Below are positions 40,866 to 50,064 of a stretch of 64,000 nt of DNA, one piece after another. The notes under the pieces are model-generated. The model saw only the letters and a program-made list of their open reading frames with translations. It ran no database searches and was not told the origin of the DNA. The translations under genes and the position numbers were made by a program. Within the stretch, counting starts at the first letter, position 1; each line of letters begins with the position of its first letter. This DNA is from Craterostigma plantagineum (taxonomy: Eukaryota > Streptophyta > Magnoliopsida > Lamiales > Linderniaceae), in NCBI GenBank assembly GCA_027422505.1, contig JAPQWV010000001.1, forward strand, positions 7,626,001 to 7,690,000. The letters run 5' to 3'.

Positions 40866-43808
40866 TTAGCAAATGTTGGGTCCCCGTTTACTGACGGGGC
40901 ATTCTCGTGAAACAAATAAAGTTTTTATGCACTTAATGGGAAATGTGGATTCTAAATCAGATTGTGTTGATTCTAATTTAGCTTTCCCTTTGTCGTTTGC
41001 TTGATTAGGCGAGATTGTAGTTTTTCTAACCCATATTTTCCTAATTCGTGCTTGCATGTATGGTGCCGTATACATGAATTGGCGTGGGTAATGTGGTCGT
41101 CGTTTTCGTGCTTCGGTTTTGGTCACCTTTGGCTTGCGAGAAGTGGGTGAGTTTACGTTTGTCGACGAGAGACGCTTTCGCTTGACCTTAGGCTTTGGTG
41201 AGATGGGAGAATTCGAAGACGTCGCAGAGAAGGTTCGCTTGCGAGGTCGGAGTGTTGCGTGTTCATGTGTTTCATATTCGTGAAATCGTGGGAGAACAAA
41301 ATCATTGCAGCAGCACATAGACATAAGCTTGGTAAAAGAAAGATAAGTTTTGGCAACATAGTTGTCTACGACCTTAGGACATTGGGATTCAGTACATAGA
41401 GAGGAAAGACGAATATAGGATGATCTTTTCTTCTTGTCATCGAAGAGCGGATTTGCCTTTGTCTGATACGAGCTGCCTTCCAGAGACGTCGAGCTCACAT
41501 TCCCTGTTTCCATAAGAATACTAGAGTTAGTGTTAGAACATATGTCAGCTTCAGGAGTCATTTTCGCCGTCCTCTTACATTTACATGTTAGAGAATCGGG
41601 TACTTGACTTGATGTGGAGGGATAGTTCGTATTGGGAAATTTTTCTAGTGTGTAGATTTTGCTAAGTAGCTCATCTCGCTCTTTTGCAAAGGCCTTCCTT
41701 TCTACTTCTAGTTGTCGTTCAAGTTCTGCTATGAGTAGCAGTTTCTTTGGGATGTAAGTACGAGAAATCACATCTTGAGAAGCGACTTCCTGTTCTTTAT
41801 TAGGGAGTAAGGTTTCGACATTCTCTGGGAGTGAGGATATCTTAGTCTTATCTCTAATATTCAATTCTGTGTAGTCATACGCGATTTCTGCCCAATGAAT
41901 GTTCTGTTCTCTTGTTTCTTCTGAGACGGTAGCGAATGTTGATCTCACAAATGGTTTAAGTTGCGGGGGGGCACCATTTCTTGTTTGCAAGAACGTAGTG
42001 TTGCACATGTTATATCTTTTAACTATAAGCGGTGTTGGATTGCAATTGCTAGACAATCCGATCCCCCTCCTGGCGTTGTAGAATCCTGTTTCCATTGGTT
42101 GGTTCAAAAGGCTTAAGATGTGTGTGTTTTCGTTTCTAAGGTGAAGTTGCTCTTCAAGTTCTTTCACCTTGCGGTATAGCCTAACTCTTTCCTTTGTAAG
42201 CAGTTTATATTGGGAGGCCGTCAGGAGGCGAGAGGTTTCACATGAACTTATGGCTAGTGTAGTTTCCTTAACCTTAGTCTCACTTTGTTTGTTCTTGCTT
42301 TGCAGACGTTTGACTAAAGCTTCAGAGGCTATTAGACGTTCGTTTGCACAGGCAAGTTCTTCTACTTTTAGACTAAGTAAGGCATAGTTGTTTTCAAATT
42401 TTAGCTTAAGTTCATCATAATCCCTAGCGTCTACGGTGGGTTTCTTAATGGCGTGTCGGTGAGTAAACACATCATCTAGGTGTGAGATTCGTACCTCAGA
42501 CGCAGCGTTGGTAGGAGTATTAGCTGTGTTTTCACCGGTGTGATCCATCTCCTCGTCCTCGTCATGTTCGACCAGCCTTGCCATGCAGCAATCTTCATCC
42601 TTAGGCTCCTCGTCTTCTGAAGTGTCATTCACCCATTCAGCTTCTTCGGTGAGTAGAACTTTCCCACTTTCCATCTTGCGGGTCATTCTGGCCTTACGGT
42701 CGTAGTAGCCGGAGTCCTTCACGCGTGGGGCATGGCATTCTTTGGCAAAGTGGCCTATCTTTCCACATCGAAAGCACTTCACAGACTTTTGAGGTGCGGC
42801 GGAGTCCTCTTCTTTCTTTGTTGGCTTGGCTTCCTCTGCTGGAGTGAACTTTTTGGTGCCGCTATAGGTTCTTTGGCGATTGGAGGAGGATGAGGATTTT
42901 TTCCCGATCTTCTTTGAGACCAACTTGGTGAGCATTGCCAGTTGCTTGCGTATATCACGAACATCTTCGTCTGATTCGGTATCTGCTTCGGATCCTGAAG
43001 AGGTGTCCGATACAACAGCTGGTAGCTTTCCTTTGTTCTGTTTAGTCTTAGTGGTGGAAGATCGTTCATTGGTTTTGTTTGAGAGGAGGGCCAGTGGGTC
43101 GACTCGAGTGTTGGTGGACTGAGGTTGCACATAAGGAGCATAGGCAGACAGACTGTCATAAAGAGCATGGATGGAAGTGTTGGAGAGGTCCTTACTCTGA
43201 ATCATCATCACGATTGCATTGCCCCAATGAGGTTTGAGGCTACCAAGGAAGCGGTTATTGATATCGAATTTGTCCCTCGAGATCCTGGCTTTCTTGAGTT
43301 CATTGATGACCTTCAAGTATCGGAGGTATGTGTCGCGCAGTTCCTCTCCTTCATAGGCCTGGAAGTGTTCATACTGCGAGAGACATGCTGATTTCCTCCC
43401 CTGTGCACTTTCAGTTGTGCCAGCCATAATTTCAGCAAGTTCATCCCATATCTCCTTGGCAGTTGTGCAGCACTCAACGTGACCGTAGACCTCGTTTCCC
43501 AAAGCCTGGAAGAGGTATCCTTTGGCAGTCTCGTCGGCCTGTTCGCGAGCCAATTCATCCTCATTGATGGGACCTCTTGGAGTGCGGCGTTCATCCATGG
43601 GAGGATTTGCATTTGGCTGTGCAGGGACTATTGTCCAGAACTGTGCTGGCCCGTTGAAGATGGAGTCCAGAAGGTATTGAGAGAGTGGTGCGCCTTTGTT
43701 CCTGATGAACGTGAGGAACCGGTTTGTCCATATGCTGTAGTCGCCTTGTCGCAGCATCGGAGGCCTGGTGTCGGAGCCCACTATGGAGATGTCGTTTGTG
43801 GTAGACAT
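40866..43808 (-). CDS. gag: gag of element F
   Basis: 980 residues from a genuine ATG at 43808. The N-terminus MSTTNDISIVGS...YSIWTNRFLTFI starts the Copia gag domain (EIWDELAEIMAG, LSQYEHFQAYEGE...YLRYLKVINELKKA). The CCHC knuckle CFRCGKIGHFAKEC is at about 345-358. The region after it, about 450-720, is charged and heptad-like (YDELKLKFENNYALLSLKVEEL and similar), suggesting coiled coils; such a long C-terminal extension is typical of SIRE-type gag. It ends TGC TAA TGA; pol follows in the same frame. Confidence 0.92.
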   Translation of the reverse strand: MSTTNDISIVGSDTRPPMLRQGDYSIWTNRFLTFIRNKGAPLSQYLLDSIFNGPAQFWTIVPAQPNANPPMDERRTPRGPINEDELAREQADETAKGYLFQALGNEVYGHVECCTTAKEIWDELAEIMAGTTESAQGRKSACLSQYEHFQAYEGEELRDTYLRYLKVINELKKARISRDKFDINNRFLGSLKPHWGNAIVMMIQSKDLSNTSIHALYDSLSAYAPYVQPQSTNTRVDPLALLSNKTNERSSTTKTKQNKGKLPAVVSDTSSGSEADTESDEDVRDIRKQLAMLTKLVSKKIGKKSSSSSNRQRTYSGTKKFTPAEEAKPTKKEEDSAAPQKSVKCFRCGKIGHFAKECHAPRVKDSGYYDRKARMTRKMESGKVLLTEEAEWVNDTSEDEEPKDEDCCMARLVEHDEDEEMDHTGENTANTPTNAASEVRISHLDDVFTHRHAIKKPTVDARDYDELKLKFENNYALLSLKVEELACANERLIASEALVKRLQSKNKQSETKVKETTLAISSCETSRLLTASQYKLLTKERVRLYRKVKELEEQLHLRNENTHILSLLNQPMETGFYNARRGIGLSSNCNPTPLIVKRYNMCNTTFLQTRNGAPPQLKPFVRSTFATVSEETREQNIHWAEIAYDYTELNIRDKTKISSLPENVETLLPNKEQEVASQDVISRTYIPKKLLLIAELERQLEVERKAFAKERDELLSKIYTLEKFPNTNYPSTSSQVPDSLTCKCKRTAKMTPEADICSNTNSSILMETGNVSSTSLEGSSYQTKANPLFDDKKKRSSYIRLSSLCTESQCPKVVDNYVAKTYLSFTKLMSMCCCNDFVLPRFHEYETHEHATLRPRKRTFSATSSNSPISPKPKVKRKRLSSTNVNSPTSRKPKVTKTEARKRRPHYPRQFMYTAPYMQARIRKIWVRKTTISPNQANDKGKAKLESTQSDLESTFPIKCIKTLFVSRECPVSKRGPNIC

Positions 43809-45598
43809 GGTTGGTGCAGTCGAATCGTCCGTGGTTTTGATCTTGCGTAGATAAGAAAGTTAGTAACGAACGATATGAGAAATACGAGTTTAATGAGTAG
43901 AGTTTTGAGAATAAAATTGTTTAAAGAATTTCTTAGAACTAAGTGAGCGTGTGTGATGGTCGATAATGTATGAAAGAGAAATAAATCTTGAAATTAGGAG
44001 AAGTTCTAGAAATTTAAATTAAGACTTGGGAAGCAAAAACAAATTTTATCTCAAATGTGGTTTAGGGAGATAGAGTGTAAGGATCAAATCTTAAAGATTT
44101 TGAGAAAAGTTTAACCCAAGACGAATTTATCACGAGAAAAGGTCTTAACAACAAGAAAAATTCGCAGCTCAAAGTTTAAAATTTCACAAGAGAATTTCGC
44201 GGGAAGAAAAAATCGCAGCTAGAGTTTGAAGTATGATTTTTATGAAATTTTTCTCGGATTTGAAAGAGACGTGGATAAATGAAGTGTTATCCGAGAATTT
44301 AGGTGCTTGAGAAATTTCGGTGTTTGAGAATTTTAAAGAGAAAGTCTGAAGGAAAAATTCTCAAGTGAAAATTTCTCGGTTTTAAAAGTTTCGCATGTGG
44401 GAATAATTCTAGGTTCGAGAGTTTTTTTTTTAAAAAAAATTTGAACGAGACGTGGTTTTTAAAGAAAACTTTCTCAGATGAGATAAATTTTCTCGGCTTT
44501 GAAAATTTCTCGGATGTAAAAATTTCGTGAATTTCAAAAATTTCTCGGCCTTAAAAAAAATTTCTCGGATGTAAAATTTTCACAGAGTTCAAAAACTTTC
44601 GCGGTCTAAGAAAAATTTCTTGGATATAAAAATTTCAAACAGTTCTTGGCTGAGAAAAAAAAAAAAAAAAAAAAAAAATTCGCGGCTTAGAAAGTTTCGC
44701 AGGATAATCTTTCTAGGAAATGGAATTTCTAAAAATTCTCGGCTGTTAATTTCTCGACTTAGAAAGATTTCTCAGATTTTTTGAAAATTTCGCGGCTCAT
44801 AAGAATTCTTGGAATAGACTTTCTCGTGTATAAAATTTCTCGGACTTTAAAGAGTATGAACTTGAGAAAAACTGGGTCTTAGAGAAATTTTCGCGGTATT
44901 GAAAATTCTCGGATTTTAAAGAGTCCGAAGTTAAAAAAAATTTTGCCTAAGAAAAATTTTCGCGGTTTTAAACTTTCTCGGATTTTGAGTATAGGTTGTT
45001 GCGAGAAACTGCAATGATAGAGAAATTTTCGCGGTGTAAAAATTCTCGGATTGTGAGTGCAGACCGTTGCGAAAAAATGCAGTGACAGAGAAGTTTCGCG
45101 GTTTAAAAGGTGAAACTTTCGCGGATTTGAACGTTTCAGCAAAATTTCGCGACCAAGAACATCAAGTACTGTTCCATTGGTATGTCGCGATATTTTCCAG
45201 AAAAACCGTCCGTTTTCACTCAAATCTCAACCAAAATCGCTCAAACTTGATCCTAAACTTCAGAAATCCTTCCCTAAACACATAATCGACCGATTTGTGA
45301 GCTGAAAACAACAAAAACTGGGTCAAATCGACCGAAAACAGAGAATGGCCGAAATGTCCTTTTCTGAAAATTTTCTGCTTAAATCTCGCTCAAAACTCGT
45401 TAAAACTGATCCAAAAGTGTTCTAAAAACATTTTAGGCATAGACTTGATCTGGGGGAGGGTTTTAAACACAAAAACGAAGCATCAATACCCCAAAACAAG
45501 CTCAAAATGACGAAACCTATTTTTGCTCAAAAACACCTTTGATCTTGCTTGGAATCGAACGAAACTGGATTCAAATCAACGAAGATCGATCCACGTTT
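43809..45598 (-). other. 5' leader of element F
   Basis: 1.8 kb of AT-rich, CpG-punctuated sequence (AAATTTTCTCGG, TTTCGCGG units, and a run of about 24 A near 44656-44679) between PBS and gag. The PBS-proximal 400 bases are homologous to G's leader. Presumed packaging/dimerisation region; no frame of note. Confidence 0.75.
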
Positions 45599-45610
45599 GC
45601 TCTGATACCA
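45599..45610 (-). other. Primer-binding site of F (initiator tRNA-Met)
   Basis: Minus strand TGGTATCAGAGC, two bases from the 5' LTR. Confidence 0.93.
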
Positions 45611-45612
45611 CT

Positions 45613-45918
45613 TGTTGGTCCCGAAATGCACCAAACAAGGAATCAAAGAAGCTAGATGGAATGGAATGGAATGAAAAGGGAGAATTTCTCACCTTGTAGT
45701 GTGTGTAGTGTGTGAAAACGAATTTTAGCTTTTTGATCTTTGATTACCTTTCAAAGTGAGTTGGTAACACCTTATATACCACATTAACCCTAGGTATATT
45801 AAGGCCCAATCACTAAAAATAAAATAATTACAATCTAGTCCAAAGCCCAAGTTAAAGATAATTACATAATTAATCTCAAGACTTAAACTATTGACACAAT
45901 CAATTAAATATCCTAACA
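45613..45918 (-). repeat. 5' LTR of element F (also followed by a second F 3' end)
   Basis: 306 bp, identical by eye to 31285-31590. Unusually, its right side continues with an F polypurine tract and 3' interior instead of host DNA, so it also serves as a 3' LTR for the neighbouring fragment. Confidence 0.92.
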
Positions 45919-45964
45919 ATCTCCCCCTTTGTGTCAATTGTTGGGAGTCTTGAATCTTGGGCGT
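45919..45964 (-). mobile_element. Fragment of a second F copy: polypurine tract plus 3' interior
   Basis: ATCTCCCCCTTTG onwards repeats 31591-31636 exactly, then changes to G LTR sequence at the shared bases GGGCGT (45959-45964). The six shared bases place the breakpoint only to within that window. Confidence 0.9.
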
Positions 45965-46222
45965 GTGGGGCTTGGTGGTTTTCTTGAGGAGACTCTCTCA
46001 CTCTAAAATGTTTATTTTCTTAACACACACAAGCACACCTAACTATGTGTTAGGGTTTTCCTATTTATACCACAAGTTGGTATATAATAGGTGGGCCTCT
46101 TGTGAAGGCCCATTACATAAATAACTAAGAACTAACCCAATTAAGAGCTAGCCCAAAGTTTAATAAAGCAAATCAACAAAGATAATACAATGAAATTGAA
46201 CACTACAAAATATTTCCTAACA
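45959..46222 (-). repeat. Truncated 3' LTR of element G
   Basis: 264 bp identical by eye to 49796-50059; the first 74 bp of the G LTR (plus-strand left end) are missing and replaced by F sequence. Confidence 0.9.
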
Positions 46223-46234
46223 ATCTCCCCCTTA
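46223..46234 (-). other. Polypurine tract of element G
   Basis: Minus strand TAAGGGGGAGAT abutting the G LTR. Further G-rich tracts occur at 46304 and 46750-46760. Confidence 0.85.
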
Positions 46235-47945
46235 GTGTTCAATCTTCAGTTCAGCGCGGGATATCTTTGTTGGGCATATTGGAGATCTCGATTCCTAGCA
46301 AACTCCCCCTACATGGGATATCTCCTCTTCTTGCGGAGACATTGATGGCTCGGCTAGGACTCACTTGTTAAGATTCTCCAATCTTCTTCTTCTTGGCGCC
46401 GGATTTGTCGTCTTCGAATGGAAGTTGTCTGGTTCGGCCTCGAAGATGACTCGTCTGGCTCCAGAAGAAGGTAGGCGTGGGGCGTAAAAAATGTGCCAAG
46501 GCTCCATTGAAATGTGACTTTCAAGAGCAGGGAGCCCGGTCTTCAGAGTGGTCAGCGCAGTAGTGGCGGAATGTGGTGGATGATGTGCCATGGCTCATTC
46601 GAGTGTTCCATTATGAACATAATAGCCTGACACATAAGAATGTGCGCGGAGGTAGTGGAAGCCTCCGGCGGGGCGTAGTTGGTAGAGGTGGCGTGGATGA
46701 TGGTTGCTGCTGATGCTGCTGTACGATCTTCAACTCATTTCTTCTCCTTTACTCCCCCTTGAGATGATCTCCGTCTTCGGGATCGTCACGTCGTCCGTGG
46801 GACGAGTCTGCCTCTGGTGTTGATGGTGGTGATGATGGTGTGGTGTGGTGTTGAGTGAGGCAATCAAGTGGGATTCTCAGGAGTAGCAGCATTTGGCTTT
46901 CCTCCGGGTTCAGTTTTGAACACTGGAGAGACGGAGCAGCATGTGGTGGCGTAAGCGTAGGCGTGGTGGAGTGGTGTCGGTGATGGGACCTTTTCCTTCA
47001 TAGATCCTTGTTGAGCGCGGCATGGAATGTGTAAGTTCCTCGCTGATTGCTATGAGTCGGGGCTCCATCACGAACGGGGTAACTAACCAGACGGGGGTCA
47101 CAAAGACGCTCCGTCGTCACAACATCGAAACATGTGTCCGATGCGCCGCCTGTTTGCACAGGACAAAAAGAACCGGAGAGCCACAAAGGCTTTCCGTTCG
47201 CACGGACGATGAGACAAGCTCGTATCCGTGGCCCATCGACAGTTGTGGTGAGGGTGGCTGTCGTGGGTCTTCCGCTCTCGGTCACAAGGACGTCATCAAG
47301 CGTTCGGGCAAGTTCACGAAGAACCTGCGGTGCGTAAAGAGTGTCTGTGTCCTAGAAAGTGGAAAATTTCGGTGGGTGAGAACACTAGACTCAATGTGGG
47401 TGGAAGAGGTGCAGTGAGAGGCGGGGCACTGCATGTTCAACATCAACCGTCTCCAAGTGGGGCGGTGATGGCTAACGTGGTTCCTCTTGTGCGAAATGAA
47501 ACAGCTATCTGCGAAAGGATAGCTGAGTGGTTGGGAGGGGTAAATTGCGCGGTTGGACCAGATGCCGCGACTTCTACTCGGGAAACGAGCGAGTCGTCTC
47601 CTGTACCTATGGGCGAAGTCCGGGTTGTGGTGAGATATGACAGAGGAGTGCGATCATGTCGTCGTTGGTTCGCGACTCCTGCAAGCGACTTACGTCATCC
47701 TCCCGAGATCGTTGATTGGATCTTTGCATGGAGGAGGATGTCGCGCGACCTAGACCTAGACTAGAGAGGCTAGGGTAGGCACGTTCCTGAGTTAGGATCA
47801 GGGGGGGTTTCACTGATCCATGGGAACTATGGTGGCGTGGCGTGATCGCGTTGAAAGGCGACCACGAGTGATGTCGACGAGGGTGGCCCAAAACTGTTGA
47901 TCAGACACTTCTGAGACTCGTCAGGTGGTGGTGGTGGTGAGGGCG
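46235..47945 (-). pseudogene. Decayed env-position gene remnant in element G
   Basis: Short frames match the middle of F's protein: SREDDVSR at about 47690, then VTESGRPTTATLTTTV...CPVQTGG at about 47285-47130. At 46740-46800 comes the DNA for the acidic stretch with its purine tract. The conserved N-terminal domain is gone, and the piece at 46361-46591 is not recognisable. No intact protein is possible. Confidence 0.7.
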
Positions 47946-48178
47946 TAAAGAGGATCACGGTGGCTTAGGACGTCTCCATGCAGCGCACCATGGTGGAATG
48001 GATGGCAGTGGGTGGACGGTGGAGTCTGGTACAATAGATCCACATCGCCTAAGCATCAAGATTGGATGGCGCGCCCACTGATGGTTGGTTGAACTCTTGT
48101 CAACCCTTCTTTATGGGTCCGGGTTCTGCACGGATTTGTACAGAAGTCATGATGATTGCTCGCTTCTCTGACATCCCT

Positions 48179-48345
48179 TCATGCACGTGGAGCAACCCGT
48201 GTAACGTGCATGATGGGGTTGGTTGCTCGCAGTGCATACCGGTCATGAATGTGGAGCAACCCATGTACCATTCATGCCGGGGGTGGTTGCTCACGTCGTG
48301 TACCAGTCATGTATGTGGAGCAACCCGGGTGCCATACATGCTGGG
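48179..48345. repeat. Three-copy hairpin array derived from the protease active-site region (element G)
   Basis: Units of about 64 bp. Each has a 17-base loop TGGAGCAACCC(A/G)(T/G)GT(A/G)(A/C) flanked by perfect inverted arms that differ between units. Arm pairs are CATGCACG/CGTGCATG (48180-48212), CATGAATG/CATTCATG (48244-48276) and CATGTATG/CATACATG (48308-48340). The loop corresponds to the DSGCS codons of pol. Inverted GGTTGCTC copies lie between the units. Confidence 0.85.
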
Positions 48346-48399
48346 TGGTGTGAAATTGGCATTTGGAAATTCCGCTCCGAAAAGTTTGGGGGTGACCTA

Positions 48400-49707
48400 A
48401 ACTTTTTCTATAATGTGCCAATACCGTCCTAGGTCGATTGTTGGGTACGGTGATCGTTGCCGCGTTTTGGATTTGCCTTCAAAAATTTCACAAAAACGTC
48501 GTCTATACCGAAAATTTTGGCCCAGAAAAATTTTATTTCGGAAAATTTTAAAAAGTGTAAAATAGACAAAGTCCAATGGGCTTAGAAAATTTTTCTTTAT
48601 CCAATGATATAAATTTTCCGTAGGCTTATTGAAAAATTTCAACCCTTAAAACTTTCCGTAGGTCAATTTTTTTTTTTTTTTTTTGCTCCTTAAAACCTTA
48701 TTTAATCCGAGGGGGGGGGCCAGAAATTTTTGGTGGTTAAAGACGTTTAAGTGTATTTTTTAAAGAGTGATTTTCGCAAGATTTGAAGCTAACAGGTGTG
48801 TTTGGATCAAGTTTAAAGGTTGGTTGCAAATTTCTCGGGGGATGCGAAAAATGGTGTGAAAATGTGCGAAAATATTGTCCCGAGAAATTTCGTTGTGAGA
48901 GTGAGTCGCGAAAATAAGGAAATTTCGCATTCAAAGGAAATTTTCGCATGTAGCACTGAAATTTCGCATTCCAGAAGAAATTTTCGCATGTACTGAAAAT
49001 TTTCGCATGTTGAGAGAAAATTCACATTTAAAGTAAAATTTCGCATGTATAAGAATTTCGCATGTATAGAGATTTTCGCATGCAGTGAGATTTTCGCATG
49101 TAGTGAGAATTTTTCGCATCCAAGAATTTTCGCATGTACAGTAAAAGTTTCTCAACCTTAGAAAATTTTGCGGTTTCAAAATTTGTTCTAAAAACGGTAT
49201 TAAATTTTCGCAGGTAGAAAAAGTTTTCAAGTTAGCAAAAATTTCGCAAGTTATAGAAATTTCGCATGCGAAAAGATGTGATATGAGGTGAAGTGATGAT
49301 GCGAAAAAAGTGAAGGTGCGAAATAGTGAAAGCAGCGAAATTTCTCGGCCTGCGAAATTTAAGATGCGAAATTTCACTGTAGTTGCGAAATTTAAGATGC
49401 GAAATATGTATAGCAACGAATTTTCTCGGGTAAGAAAATTTCTCGGCCAAGAACAATTTACTGTTCCAATGGCTGCGCGACTTTTTACCAAAAAATGGCT
49501 CGTTTTCGCTCAAATCTCACTCAAATTCGACGAAACTTGTTCCAAAACTTCAGAAAAACATTCCTAAACACATAATCAACCTTTGGGATGTCTAAAAACA
49601 ACAAATCGAGGTCGAAATCACCCAAAAACAGAGAATGGCCGAAAATAATTTTTCAAGCAATTTTTCACTCAAATCTTGCTCAAAACACGCAAATCCGGTC
49701 GCGTTGG
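48400..49707 (-). other. 5' leader / spacer of element G
   Basis: AT-rich with very frequent TTTCGCATG and AAATTTTCGCA units; the last 300 bases before the PBS are homologous to F's leader. Open frames such as those at 48813-49491 only translate the repeat (CENF/CEIS patterns) and are not genes. Confidence 0.75.
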
Positions 49708-49719
49708 GCTCTGATACCA
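49708..49719 (-). other. Primer-binding site of G (initiator tRNA-Met)
   Basis: Minus strand TGGTATCAGAGC, two bases from the G 5' LTR, same as F. Confidence 0.92.
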
Positions 49720-49721
49720 CT

Positions 49722-50059
49722 TGTTGGTCCGAGATTACACCAACAATGCGACTTCGGACGGATTAAACACGCCAAATGATCAAGATTTGAGAATGGGGCG
49801 TGTGGGGCTTGGTGGTTTTCTTGAGGAGACTCTCTCACTCTAAAATGTTTATTTTCTTAACACACACAAGCACACCTAACTATGTGTTAGGGTTTTCCTA
49901 TTTATACCACAAGTTGGTATATAATAGGTGGGCCTCTTGTGAAGGCCCATTACATAAATAACTAAGAACTAACCCAATTAAGAGCTAGCCCAAAGTTTAA
50001 TAAAGCAAATCAACAAAGATAATACAATGAAATTGAACACTACAAAATATTTCCTAACA
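49722..50059 (-). repeat. 5' LTR of element G
   Basis: 338 bp, TGTTGGTCCGAGATTAC...TTTCCTAACA, with TATAAATAGG (minus strand) near 49905. The starting bases resemble F's LTR, but the bodies differ. Confidence 0.92.
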
Positions 50060-50064
50060 GTAGT
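50060..50064. repeat. Target-site duplication of the F/G composite (right copy)
   Basis: GTAGT, matching 31280-31284; E's reading frame resumes here. Confidence 0.9.

Larger units (their letters stand above)
31285..45918 (-). mobile_element. Element F: complete SIRE-type Copia retrotransposon
   Basis: 14.6 kb, minus strand. It has two 306-bp LTRs with no differences that I can see, an initiator-Met PBS, a long leader, open gag (980 residues), open pol (about 1111 residues) and a 2.1-kb spacer. An open env-position frame (1240 residues) and a polypurine tract follow. Catalytic residues of protease, integrase, RT and RNase H are all present. The only interruption is a pair of stop codons between gag and pol. 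It is potentially recent and active, subject to how pol is expressed. Confidence 0.93.
31285..50059 (-). mobile_element. F/G composite insertion (two related elements, one TSD)
   Basis: An 18.8-kb insertion into E with a single GTAGT duplication but different LTRs at its two ends. Plus-strand order: F LTR, F interior, F LTR, about 40 bp of F 3' interior, G LTR lacking its first 74 bp, G interior, full G LTR. The F LTR pair and the overlapping parts of the G LTR pair look identical, so the structure is recent. See findings for how it might have formed. Confidence 0.85.
45959..50059 (-). mobile_element. Element G: non-autonomous relative of F
   Basis: 4.1 kb with a G-type LTR at each end, iMet PBS, F-like leader and polypurine tract. 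It has no gag or pol apart from a repeat derived from the protease active site and a decayed piece of the env-position gene. It shares the LTR start (TGTTGGTCC), PBS and leader with F and so could use F's proteins. Confidence 0.85.

Noticed and set aside
40863..40900. Short intron removing the gag stops in F (CTAAT...TTGCAG acceptor)
   Set aside because: The branch-like A is only about ten bases from the AG, and the nearest GT donor-like site would give an intron of about 35 nt, too short for plants. Kept only as an alternative in the finding on the stops.
48179..48345. CRISPR-like direct repeats in G
   Set aside because: Only three units, the variable part is the stem arm of a hairpin, and the context is a plant retrotransposon.
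48813..49491. Overlapping minus-strand frames with repeating CENF/MRKF patterns (up to 186 codons)
   Set aside because: They translate the TTTCGCATG spacer repeat of G; no start context or family, and F and I lack them.
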